Program-made: the position numbers and the translations under genes
Part shown: positions 43,313-50,812 of the stretch, one piece after another
Layout: each line of letters begins with the position of its first letter
How positions within the stretch are numbered: the first letter of the stretch is position 1
DNA from: Paenibacillus sp. NFR01
GTDB lineage: Bacteria; Bacillota; Bacilli; Paenibacillales; Paenibacillaceae
Length of the DNA: 64,000 bases
NCBI RefSeq assembly: GCF_900111565.1
Contig: NZ_FOIK01000001.1
Coordinates: 186,001-250,000, forward strand
Direction of reading: 5' to 3'
Notes under the pieces: model-generated
The model's database searches: none
Told to the model about the DNA's origin: nothing
The model's input: the letters and a program-made list of their open reading frames with translations, nothing else

Positions 43313-43498
43313 TTAACGGACCTAAGCGCCGTTATTTCTCTGATTTCTGCTCCATTTTCATAGTAACGGACCTGAGAGCCGTTTTTGCTACCCAAACTGC
43401 TGTTTTTCAGCGATTATGGTAGCAATAACGGCTTTGGTGTCCGTTGGCATGGGAAATAGGCTTATTTCCTGCAAATAGCGGTGCTCATGTCCCGTTAG
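43313..43498. repeat. Four-unit palindromic element, copy B
   Basis: It has the same four-unit order as copy A: TTAACGGACCTAAGCGCCGT, TAACGGACCTGAGAGCCGTT forward, then AATAACGGCTTTGGTGTCCG and AATAGCGGTGCTCATGTCCC reversed; the inner hairpin arms are GCTACC/GGTAGC instead of CTCCAA/TTGGAG, and the GGGAAAT..ATTTCC hairpin is kept. The rest of 43061-43730 is AT-richer left of it and very GC-rich right of it, with no gene. Confidence 0.85.
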
Positions 43499-43533
43499 TA
43501 GCATGTTTCAGGCGTGTTGGGGGGCGAGGCTAC

Positions 43534-43612
43534 GCAACCGAGCAGTGGGTGAAAGCGGTTAGGCGGAGCAACCGAGCAGTGGGTGGGAGCGGTTAAGCGA
43601 AGCAACCAAGCG
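43534..43612. repeat. 34-bp direct repeat
   Basis: GCAACCGAGCAGTGGGTG starts at 43534 and 43568, and a decayed third unit at 43602 (GCAACCAAGC); each includes AGCGGTTA(G/A)GCG. Confidence 0.75.
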
Positions 43613-43730
43613 GCGTATCGGCGCGGCGGGCACGCGCCACGCCAATGCACTGCCCGGCGCGCCCCCCGCCGCCGGGCTGGCCTCCCGCCGCGCAGCTACG
43701 CCGCGCGCGGCCCTTCAGCCCCGGCGGCGC

Positions 43731-45044
43731 CTAATCCCGGCGCCGCCGCTTTGCCCGCCCGTCGCAGAACCTCGGCGGCGGGTTTGGCCCCTGCTGCAGC
43801 AGGTAGCGCAGATCCGCCTCGCCGCGTCCGGCGGTGTTCGCCTTCAGCCCCAGGCTGAAGGCGTTTTTCATCAGCGCCGCCTTGACCTGGCGAGGGGTCA
43901 GCGCCGGCGAGCGCTGCAGCAAAAGGGCGGCGGCGCCCGCGACCAGCGGCGCCGACATGCTGGTCCCGGACATGACGAAATAGGATTTGTCGATCGTCAT
44001 GTACGGATATTGCCGGGCCAGCTCCGAGCCCGGCGCGCGCAGCGAGATGATGCTCTCGCCCGGTGCGACGAGGTCGGGCTTGGTCCCGCCGCCCCGCGCC
44101 GGACCGCGACTGGAATACGAAGTGATCCGGTCGTCGCGCTGCCGGACCGTCCGGCGGTCGTCCACCGCGCCGACGGTGATCGCCGACGGGCTGATGCCCG
44201 GCGATTCCACCGTCCCGCGGCCGGGGCCGCTGTTTCCGGCGGACACAACGACGGTGAGTCCGCAGCGGACCGCCCGCTCGATCGCCTGGCACAGCAGGTC
44301 GTCCTGCGGCGGCTGCAGCGCCGCACCGCCGAGCGAAAGAGAAAGGATACGCAGCCTTAACCGCTTGCGGTTTGCGATACACCATTCGATGCCTTTGATG
44401 ATCGTCGAGTCGTAACCGAAGCCGTCGCGGTCCAGCACTTTGACCCCGACGATCTCCGCCTCCGGCGCCGGTCCGGTATATTTACCGCGGCTGTCGTGGC
44501 CGTTGCCGGCCGCATCGCCGGCCACATGCGTGCCATGGCCATTGTCGTCATACGGCCTTTGCCGGCCGTTCACGAGATCCTTAAAGCCGGCGATCCGGTT
44601 CGCCGGCCTCGTCAAATCATGATGCGGGTAGACGCCGGTGTCCAGAATGGCGATCCGGACGCCTTTGCCGGTGAGGCCAAGCGATTTGCGGACCGCCGCG
44701 GCGCCAATCGCGGGCGCGGCGATATGCAGCGTCGCTTTTTTGCGTTCATCCAGGTGAACGCAGCGGAGTCCCGGCCAACAGCAGATCTGTTTGAGGCATT
44801 CCGGCGATACCCGGGCGGAGACGGCGCGCAGCGAGTGTAGCCGGTGCCCGATCTTTAGGGGATGGGCACCGACATGGCGGCGCAATCCTTTGATTTGTTC
44901 CTCGGTCAGCTTATCTTTGAATTGAATGATAACCGGAAGGCGCGCACGTTTGCCGCGCGGTGCAGCCGGCGTTTGAAGAAGCTTGCGCTTTAGGGGGGAA
45001 TTCAGACTTGCGGCATACCGGTGAAGCCAATGCGTCTCGCTCAT
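43731..45044 (-). CDS. Intracellular subtilisin-like serine protease (S8)
   Basis: The 437-residue protein has an I9-like pro-region (about 35-105, LPVIIQFKDKLTEEQI), then a subtilase domain with Asp135 (IAILDTGV), His170 (DDNGHGTHVAG), oxyanion Asn271 (SAGNSG) and Ser362 (MSGTSMSAP). There is no signal peptide or membrane helix, as in AprX-type intracellular subtilases. The C-terminus is an Arg-rich tail (CDGRAKRRRRD). AGGTGATT lies ahead of the ATG. The gene and its downstream side are more GC-rich than neighbours. It is divergent to a small basic protein. Confidence 0.92.
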   Translation of the reverse strand: MSETHWLHRYAASLNSPLKRKLLQTPAAPRGKRARLPVIIQFKDKLTEEQIKGLRRHVGAHPLKIGHRLHSLRAVSARVSPECLKQICCWPGLRCVHLDERKKATLHIAAPAIGAAAVRKSLGLTGKGVRIAILDTGVYPHHDLTRPANRIAGFKDLVNGRQRPYDDNGHGTHVAGDAAGNGHDSRGKYTGPAPEAEIVGVKVLDRDGFGYDSTIIKGIEWCIANRKRLRLRILSLSLGGAALQPPQDDLLCQAIERAVRCGLTVVVSAGNSGPGRGTVESPGISPSAITVGAVDDRRTVRQRDDRITSYSSRGPARGGGTKPDLVAPGESIISLRAPGSELARQYPYMTIDKSYFVMSGTSMSAPLVAGAAALLLQRSPALTPRQVKAALMKNAFSLGLKANTAGRGEADLRYLLQQGPNPPPRFCDGRAKRRRRD

Positions 45045-45213
45045 GACGGAGTAATCACCTCTACGCGCAGTTTATGCACAGGGCGGTTATCCGGGTACAG
45101 CCGCGGCAAATCTATGACACTATCACATTTTTTCGGGTATGGGGATAAGCGGTTTCGGGAGGCGGCAAGTTTGAATTTACTATACTATCCCCAAAGAAAG
45201 TGGTGAATCAAGC

Positions 45214-45579
45214 ATGAAAGTACCTGTAAAGAAAACAGCACTGGCCAAACGAAACAGAACCGCCGTCCCTTCGAGAGCAAGAGCGGTGGCACCGCGCAGA
45301 AGACGCAGATCGAAACAGACCCTGACCCGTTTTGTCGTTCTGGCTACCAGCACCAACTCGGCCAGCACGCCGAAAAACTCCAGCGGCTGGGTAGCGACGT
45401 TGACCGGCGGGCCGACTCCGATCTCGGCAGAATTTGACGACTTCGGCGTCGTGCGCTTCGAGACAATCTCCACGCTCACGACCATTCCGTACACGCTGCG
45501 GATCGTTGACGAAAACGGCACAACGCTGACAAACAAAAGCATTCCTGCCGGCCGCGAATTCTACGTTGCGCGTTTCTAA
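45214..45579 (+). CDS. Small protein with Lys/Arg-rich N-terminus, unknown function
   Basis: The 121-residue protein is unrecognised. Residues 1-36 are strongly basic (MKVPVKKTALAKRNRTAV... and RRRRRSKQ), the rest is a predicted small beta domain rich in Thr and Ser (FVVLATSTNSASTPKNSSGW, FGVVRFETISTLTTIPYTLR). It could bind DNA, spore core or wall polymer, or have a cleavable basic leader, but nothing decides. AGTGGTGAATC precedes the ATG. It is divergent from the intracellular subtilase and is followed by a strong bidirectional terminator. Confidence 0.7.
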   Translation: MKVPVKKTALAKRNRTAVPSRARAVAPRRRRRSKQTLTRFVVLATSTNSASTPKNSSGWVATLTGGPTPISAEFDDFGVVRFETISTLTTIPYTLRIVDENGTTLTNKSIPAGREFYVARF

Positions 45580-45621
45580 TCAGGGCGCAATTGTGCCGTG
45601 CCGTAACACTCCCTAAGCCAA

Positions 45622-45659
45622 GACAGCTTGTACCGAAATAGGTACAAGCTGTCTTTTTT
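45622..45659. terminator. Bidirectional terminator
   Basis: GACAGCTTGTACC pairs perfectly with GGTACAAGCTGTC, T-run after. It serves the basic-protein gene and, in reverse, the gerB-type gene. Confidence 0.9.
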
Positions 45660-46782
45660 ATGCACCGGAGCCCGGTTTTTCCCCCGCGCTGACCGCCGCT
45701 TTGTGCTTTCCTGCATCCTGCAAGTGACGGATCGCATAAATCAGATACACAATCAGCGGGATGATCAGAAAGTTCGCCAATTGAATGTACAGCAGATAGC
45801 TGTAGAGCTCTAGCATCGTGAACAGATTTTTCGAGAACAGGTAGGAAAAAATAATCGTCAGCGCGCATATGTAATACTCTTTGTATCTCAGCTTCAGGCC
45901 AGCCAGCCGTATCACCTCCATCAGCGCGAAAAAACAAACAATATAGCGGATAAACCAGCCGGCGACGACCTGGAGCATGACAAACAACTCCCCGGCTTCC
46001 AGAAAGCCGAACGCACTAATGACCTGTGTCTGGGTCAGCTTCGGAAACAGCAGATTGACGGCACGGTCCGGTCCGAACGTCTCGATGACCCCGATCATGG
46101 AGAAGACGAGCATCTGGATGACAAACAAAAGGGCGACCATGCTATGCAGGATCAGCCTTTTTTTGCTGCGCAGGCTGCTCAGGTACGGAATCATGATGCT
46201 GACACAGCTGAGCGCGCCGAGAATCTTGATGGCAGTGAGCAGTATTCCGCCGGTAATCCCATGCTCCAGGATAGGAAACAGATATTTGCTTTCTTTGTAT
46301 TTATGGGTCAGGAAAGCGAGCAGCATCCCGGAGGAGCTGATAAAGAGAATCACGATAACCGTAGTGATGGTCACGGAAGCGATCCCTTTTTTCACGACAT
46401 ATACGGTTGCAATGGCTGTTACGGAAATATAGATCCAAGCCGGAGTAAGCAGTTGAAACGCGATATGCATCACGCTGGCTTCCGCCGCGGCGCTTTCAAA
46501 CAGAGTCAACAGCAGCGTCAGCATAAAGAAAAAAGAGAAAAACCCGCCGGCCCATTTGCCCAGCGACTGTGCGTAAATATCGATGAGATTGTAGTTGTTG
46601 CTTCTTTTGTGGATGCGCAGGATGATCCAGACATACCCCGCGATCAATACGGAAGCGGCGATCATCGCGATCCAGGTATCCCTGCCGCCGTATTTAATGA
46701 AGGCCGAAGGAAAGGTCTTTAGCGTGACAATGATCAGACTGCAGATAATAAAAAACAAATGTTTCGTATTGATGCTGCCCAT
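45658..46782 (-). CDS. Spore germinant-receptor permease subunit (GerAB/GerKB type)
   Basis: The 374-residue protein has ten membrane helices and the APC-like spore-germination permease fold: INTKHLFFIICSLIIVTLKTFPS at the start, YGGRDTWIAMIAASVLIAG, and YSYLLYIQLANFLIIPLIVYLIY at the end. It is the B subunit that binds germinant in the spore inner membrane. It is encoded divergently from the A and C subunits, with 118 bases between starts, instead of in the usual A-B-C operon. The C-terminus is a short polar tail. Confidence 0.9.
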   Translation of the reverse strand: MGSINTKHLFFIICSLIIVTLKTFPSAFIKYGGRDTWIAMIAASVLIAGYVWIILRIHKRSNNYNLIDIYAQSLGKWAGGFFSFFFMLTLLLTLFESAAAEASVMHIAFQLLTPAWIYISVTAIATVYVVKKGIASVTITTVIVILFISSSGMLLAFLTHKYKESKYLFPILEHGITGGILLTAIKILGALSCVSIMIPYLSSLRSKKRLILHSMVALLFVIQMLVFSMIGVIETFGPDRAVNLLFPKLTQTQVISAFGFLEAGELFVMLQVVAGWFIRYIVCFFALMEVIRLAGLKLRYKEYYICALTIIFSYLFSKNLFTMLELYSYLLYIQLANFLIIPLIVYLIYAIRHLQDAGKHKAAVSAGEKPGSGA

Positions 46783-46840
46783 AGATCCATCCGGACTCCT
46801 CTCGCTGCATATTCTTCAAACCTAGTATTGGCATAATTCG

Positions 46841-46870
46841 GTATGATTTAACCCGGAATTTGGCATACTA
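46841..46870 (+). promoter_or_regulatory. Sigma-G promoter of gerA-gerC unit
   Basis: GTATG, 18 bases, CATACTA: a full match to the sigma-G consensus, 30 bases ahead of the gerA start. Confidence 0.8.
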
Positions 46871-46900
46871 TCCGAAAAACGAGAGAGAGGAGGGGTACGG

Positions 46901-48304
46901 GTGCCGGTGAAAACGGATGAGCTATGGGCAAAAATGAACGGAAGCTTTGATTTTATCCGGCGGGAAATCCGGGTCGGCCCGGACACCGCGACCTTGTTCT
47001 ATATTGAAACGATCTGCGATTCCAGCTACATCAGCCAGTATATTATCGAGCCTCTGGCGTCAGTCAGGCAAGGCTTCAAGGACAAGGCGGAAGTTGCTCA
47101 GGCCATTTATGCCAGCAAAATCGGCGAGGTTCAGGATCTCGCCGCCGCGCTGGAACACTTGCTGACCGGAGATCCGGTGCTGGTATTCGAGGCGCTGGAG
47201 CATTCGATCTTTTTTGATGCCAAAAAAATCGAAACGCGGGCGGTGGAAAAATCGCAATTCGAAGCCTCGCTGGTCGGCTCCAACGAGAGCTTCAATGAGC
47301 TGCTGGTGAATAACGTGAGCCTGCTGCGCAAACGGATGGCGACGGAAAAGCTGCAGTTTGAAAGTCTAACGCTCGGAAGCCAGTCGAAAACCCAGGCAGT
47401 ATTGGTCTATCTGGATGGAACCGCCCCCTCCGATCTTGTGCGTACCGTCCGGCAAAAGCTGTCGGAAATGGAGAATACGTTCGTGCTTGATATTCATTAT
47501 GTAACGGAGGTATTGAGCCCGGATAAATCGCTGTTTGACACGATCGGTTATTCCGACAAGCCGGATGCGGTCGCGGCCAAGCTGTTTGAGGGAAGGATCG
47601 CCGTACTTGTTAACGGGTCGCCGTTTGCGCTGACGGCGCCAAGCTTTTTCCTGGAGAGCCTGCAGGCCCCCGATGACTATTCCGGTAACCGCCTGTTTGC
47701 TTCGATGCTGCGGCTGGTCCGGTTGATCTCGGCATTGATTTCCTTGCTGCTGCCGGGGTTCTACGTGGCGGTAACCACTCATCATTTTTCGCTAATTCCC
47801 TCTGCTTTTGTGTTCAAGCTGGCAGTCTCCCGCTCCGGGGTTCCGTTCCCTACGGTCGTGGAAGTCATTTTGATGTTTCTGTTCTTCGAGCTGTCGCGGG
47901 AAGCCGGACGCCGGCTGCCCCATCAGATCGGACAGGCGCTGAGCATTGTCGGTGCGCTGATTCTGGGTGACGCGGCCGTGGGGGCCGGGCTTGCCTCCCA
48001 AGCCACCGTTGTCGTTACCGGCATCTATGCTATCACTTCGTTCATTAACCCAAGATTGACTTCGGCGGTTTCCGTATGGGCCATTTTTTCAATCATCATG
48101 TCCGCCTGCTTCGGGCTTCACGGCTTCTATATGGGCTTCATCCTGCTGGTTGCCCATCTCGCCGCACTGCGCTCCTGCGATTATCCGTACCTGTTCCCGT
48201 TCGGCACGGAACGCTCCTTCCGCAAAGCCACCGGCGACGTCCTTCTGCGCGGCCCGCTGAAGAAAATCTCCAAGCCGTTTGTTTACAAAGGAAATAAGCC
48301 ATGA
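46901..48304 (+). CDS. Spore germinant-receptor A subunit (GerA family)
   Basis: The 467-residue protein has a soluble N-terminal region (about 1-255: DFIRREIRVGPDTATLFYIETICDS, EALEHSIFFDAKKIETRAVEKSQFEASLVGSNESF) and four to five membrane helices in the C-terminal half (RLVRLISALISLLLPGFYVAV, VEVILMFLFFELSREAG, GAGLASQATVVVTGIYAI). GTG 46901 follows AGAGAGGAGGGG. It overlaps gerC by four bases (ATGA). It acts with the divergently encoded B subunit in the spore inner membrane. Confidence 0.92.
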   Translation: MPVKTDELWAKMNGSFDFIRREIRVGPDTATLFYIETICDSSYISQYIIEPLASVRQGFKDKAEVAQAIYASKIGEVQDLAAALEHLLTGDPVLVFEALEHSIFFDAKKIETRAVEKSQFEASLVGSNESFNELLVNNVSLLRKRMATEKLQFESLTLGSQSKTQAVLVYLDGTAPSDLVRTVRQKLSEMENTFVLDIHYVTEVLSPDKSLFDTIGYSDKPDAVAAKLFEGRIAVLVNGSPFALTAPSFFLESLQAPDDYSGNRLFASMLRLVRLISALISLLLPGFYVAVTTHHFSLIPSAFVFKLAVSRSGVPFPTVVEVILMFLFFELSREAGRRLPHQIGQALSIVGALILGDAAVGAGLASQATVVVTGIYAITSFINPRLTSAVSVWAIFSIIMSACFGLHGFYMGFILLVAHLAALRSCDYPYLFPFGTERSFRKATGDVLLRGPLKKISKPFVYKGNKP

Positions 48305-49431
48305 GCAGGGCAGCAAGGAAACCGCTGGTCGCCGTAATGCTGGCCTTGCAATGTCTGCTCTTCACTGCTTGTCTGGGCTACCGCGATCTGGACCATGTAG
48401 TTTTTGTAACGTCGGTATTGGTCGACCGGGACGGAGGCAACAATCTGATCCTTTATTTCGAAACGTTGAATTCCATCCGCAGCTCCTCCAAAGAAGCCAA
48501 CCAGGAAGAGCGGATCGTCTATAAAGTGACGGTGCAGAATACCGGGGACGCCTTGAATCAGCTTGAGACCTTTACCAGCGCGCCAGTGTCCATGGCGCAC
48601 AACAAAGTGGTTTTGTTTACAGAAAAATACGCGCGTTCCGGCATGGAGGACACCATTGACTTGTTTGACCGCTGGCAGGATTCCAGCAATCGTACGCTGC
48701 TCGCCATTTTTCTCGGAGATCCCGAAAGTTACGTCAATCCAAATCACCGGGAAGAGACGATGACCGGCCTGTATCTGTATGACATGCTGGGCAACAAAGC
48801 GGCAGTAACCACATACGGAGTCAAGGTGAACATCAAAGAATTCATGAACCAGCGGTACATCGGAGATAGAGTAAATTCAATGACGATGATCGATGTCTCG
48901 AAGGAACATTTCACCAAAGGACAGTATTATGTCGGCGGCCTGGGCCTGATCAAGGAGTACAATCTGATCGGTACCATCGACCGGGAGGAGACGATCTATT
49001 TCAATTTGCTGCTCGACAATAAGGTGACCGGCAACCTGAATACGGCCAATCCGCAGGACCGTACCAAAACGGTATCGATGCTGCTGCAAAAATACCAATA
49101 CGAATCGGAACCGGAGCTGGTCTCCGGGAAGCTGAAGATGCACATCCGCATTAAAATGAACACGACGATTTCGGCGGTTCAGGGCCGTCTCGAAATGAAT
49201 AAAGACGTGATTTCGCAAATGGAGAAGGAAACGGAGGAGCGAATCGAGCAGAACTGCCAGAAGCTGTTCGAGCGGTGGAAAGAACGTAAAACCGATGTAT
49301 TCGACATTCAAGAGAAATTCGCCCGGAAATATCCAAAGGAGGCGGACCGGAACATTATCGAGGATACCGAACTGGACCTTCAGGTCCAGATGAATATCGT
49401 CGGAACGACGACAATCATGGACGCCGAGTAA
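48301..49431 (+). CDS. Spore germinant-receptor lipoprotein (GerC family)
   Basis: The 376-residue protein has a lipoprotein signal with lipobox LFTAC (Cys25), then a Ger(x)C body: LDHVVFVTSVLVDRDGG, NQLETFTSAPVSMAHNKVVLFTEKYA, LLQKYQYESEPELVSGKLKMHIRIKMNTTISAVQG. The C-terminus is coiled-coil like (KETEERIEQNCQKLFERWKERKTDVFDIQEKF). It is coupled to gerA by ATGA overlap. A short palindrome follows that may end the transcript. Confidence 0.92.
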   Translation: MSRAARKPLVAVMLALQCLLFTACLGYRDLDHVVFVTSVLVDRDGGNNLILYFETLNSIRSSSKEANQEERIVYKVTVQNTGDALNQLETFTSAPVSMAHNKVVLFTEKYARSGMEDTIDLFDRWQDSSNRTLLAIFLGDPESYVNPNHREETMTGLYLYDMLGNKAAVTTYGVKVNIKEFMNQRYIGDRVNSMTMIDVSKEHFTKGQYYVGGLGLIKEYNLIGTIDREETIYFNLLLDNKVTGNLNTANPQDRTKTVSMLLQKYQYESEPELVSGKLKMHIRIKMNTTISAVQGRLEMNKDVISQMEKETEERIEQNCQKLFERWKERKTDVFDIQEKFARKYPKEADRNIIEDTELDLQVQMNIVGTTTIMDAE

Positions 49432-49441
49432 GTATGAAAGA

Positions 49442-49457
49442 GGAGCCCCGGGGCTCC
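49442..49457. terminator. Loopless palindrome after gerC
   Basis: GGAGCCCC joins GGGGCTCC directly, with ATTTTC after it. A weak terminator at best, or a protein site. Confidence 0.4.
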
Positions 49458-49485
49458 ATTTTCGCTGAAAAGGAGGTTGACGCGG

Positions 49486-49536
49486 ATGACGGCCCGGTAC
49501 GATAATTTGAACATATCCCGGTATTCAGCCGTCTAG
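49486..49536 (+). CDS. Possible 16-residue small ORF
   Basis: MTARYDNLNISRYSAV starts nine bases after AAAAGGAGG. Its stop TAG is part of TAGGAGG, the ribosome site of the next gene at 49548, which suggests translational coupling. No known peptide is recognised. Confidence 0.4.
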   Translation: MTARYDNLNISRYSAV

Positions 49537-49547
49537 GAGGATCCTGT

Positions 49548-50060
49548 ATGTTGTCATCCGTTTCTTTTGCCATTTCGTTGATTTCCTTTATGCTGACGAT
49601 TGTGACAGTGATTTTTACGTACCGCTTCAACCGGATCACGATCCGGAATTCCGCCAAGCAGGAGCATCAGAAAATTTTGCTTGAAATCAACAAAATGCTG
49701 CTAGCCGAACCTGAGCTGTGGACGGTGTACGATCAACATCCGATGAATGCCGTCACCCCGAAGACGCCGCAGCTGCAGGCGAAGGTAGAAGCGCTGGTCT
49801 ATTATTATCTGAATTTTTTCGATGTCGTTTACGAGTTTTACAATGTACATATCATCAAAAACAAAAATGATCTTGAAACCTGGAAATCCTGGGCAGCGTA
49901 TATCGAATATTTCATCCGCGGTTCTTCGGCGGCGCGCAATACGATTCTGCAGATGAATGCCAAACTGTACGAGGAAGGCGTCTATTCATTTTATTACAAA
50001 ATTATCAGCGAGATGGAGCAGGAATGCAGCGGAAGCTCTGCGGCGGAGCCTGTGGCATAA
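49548..50060 (+). CDS. Membrane-anchored protein of unknown function
   Basis: The 170-residue protein has one N-terminal membrane helix (VSFAISLISFMLTIVTVIFTY) and a helical soluble domain rich in Tyr (VEALVYYYLNFFDVVYEFYNVHII, AAYIEYFIRGSSAARNTILQMNAKLYEEGVYSFYYKIISEME). It resembles small DUF4760-type proteins, but I am not certain. It follows the gerA-gerC unit and precedes a GNAT gene by 19 bases. Confidence 0.6.
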   Translation: MLSSVSFAISLISFMLTIVTVIFTYRFNRITIRNSAKQEHQKILLEINKMLLAEPELWTVYDQHPMNAVTPKTPQLQAKVEALVYYYLNFFDVVYEFYNVHIIKNKNDLETWKSWAAYIEYFIRGSSAARNTILQMNAKLYEEGVYSFYYKIISEMEQECSGSSAAEPVA

Positions 50061-50079
50061 GCTTCAAGGAGGAAACACT

Positions 50080-50652
50080 GTGAATGAACCGGATTGGTCC
50101 ATGGAAAAAGCGACACCGGCGCGAATCGACGAAATGCTGGCTTTGAATTATGCGATCTACCCAGAGGAATGGCATGTCGGCCGCTCCTTCGTGGAGGCCG
50201 TGATGGCCAAAAACCCGCAGGTATACAATATTCTGCGCACCCCGGCTGGGGTCAAAGGAATCTTCAGCATTTTTCCGCTGCCTGCCGGGCCTTATGAACA
50301 GGTATTGAGCGGCGATTTGGAGGAAGGCGAGCTTGCCTCCCATCTTCTGGATTATGATCGGCCCCGGCGCGTCCGGCTGTATTTAATCTCCATTATCGTC
50401 GATATTCACGATCCCCTTCGCAAAGCGTATGCGCGGGCGATCGTGCAGGCCATTCCGGCCGAACTGCGGCGGCTCGCGGAGCTAGGCATCGAGGTCGAAG
50501 AAATCGGAGCCATTGCGATTACGGAGGACGGCAACCGCATTTTGCGGCGAATCGGTTTTACGGCCAAGGGGGAGCAAGAGTCGTTTGGAGAATGTTATCC
50601 AATCTACCGCGCATCCCCGGAGGATGTGGTACAGGCTATAACGTTGACATGA
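50080..50652 (+). CDS. GNAT-fold acetyltransferase-like protein
   Basis: The 190-residue protein follows the GNAT pattern: EKATPARIDEMLALNYAIYPEEWHVG at the start, GVKGIFSIFPLP strand, VRLYLISIIVDIHDPLRKAYARAIVQAIPAELRRL with the acetyl-CoA helix, and the late ITEDGNRILRRIGFTAKGEQ. The classic R/QxxGxG/A loop is weak, so activity is unsure. GTG 50080 follows AAGGAGGAAAC; an upstream ATG lies inside the previous gene. It is 19 bases after the 49548 gene and probably cotranscribed. Confidence 0.7.
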   Translation: MNEPDWSMEKATPARIDEMLALNYAIYPEEWHVGRSFVEAVMAKNPQVYNILRTPAGVKGIFSIFPLPAGPYEQVLSGDLEEGELASHLLDYDRPRRVRLYLISIIVDIHDPLRKAYARAIVQAIPAELRRLAELGIEVEEIGAIAITEDGNRILRRIGFTAKGEQESFGECYPIYRASPEDVVQAITLT

Positions 50653-50653
50653 A

Positions 50654-50677
50654 AAAGAGCCGGGAGGCTCTTTTTTT
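50654..50677 (+). terminator. Terminator after GNAT gene
   Basis: AAAGAGCC pairs with GGCTCTTT over GGGA, followed by T residues. Confidence 0.88.
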
Positions 50678-50812
50678 GTGATCCAATCCAAAGAGCATAG
50701 CGTAAATTCATGCGCCGATGACAATTAACCTGCCATAGACATTTCAAAGGGAGGCATTCCAAGTTATAATAGAAGCCATCTTGAAAGTCCTTAGGGAAAG
50801 GTCGGAGCGGCG

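Noticed and set aside
43583..43858. A 91-codon frame in the GC-rich tract
   Set aside because: It overlaps the subtilase end, is Ala/Arg/Pro low complexity, and comes from high GC.
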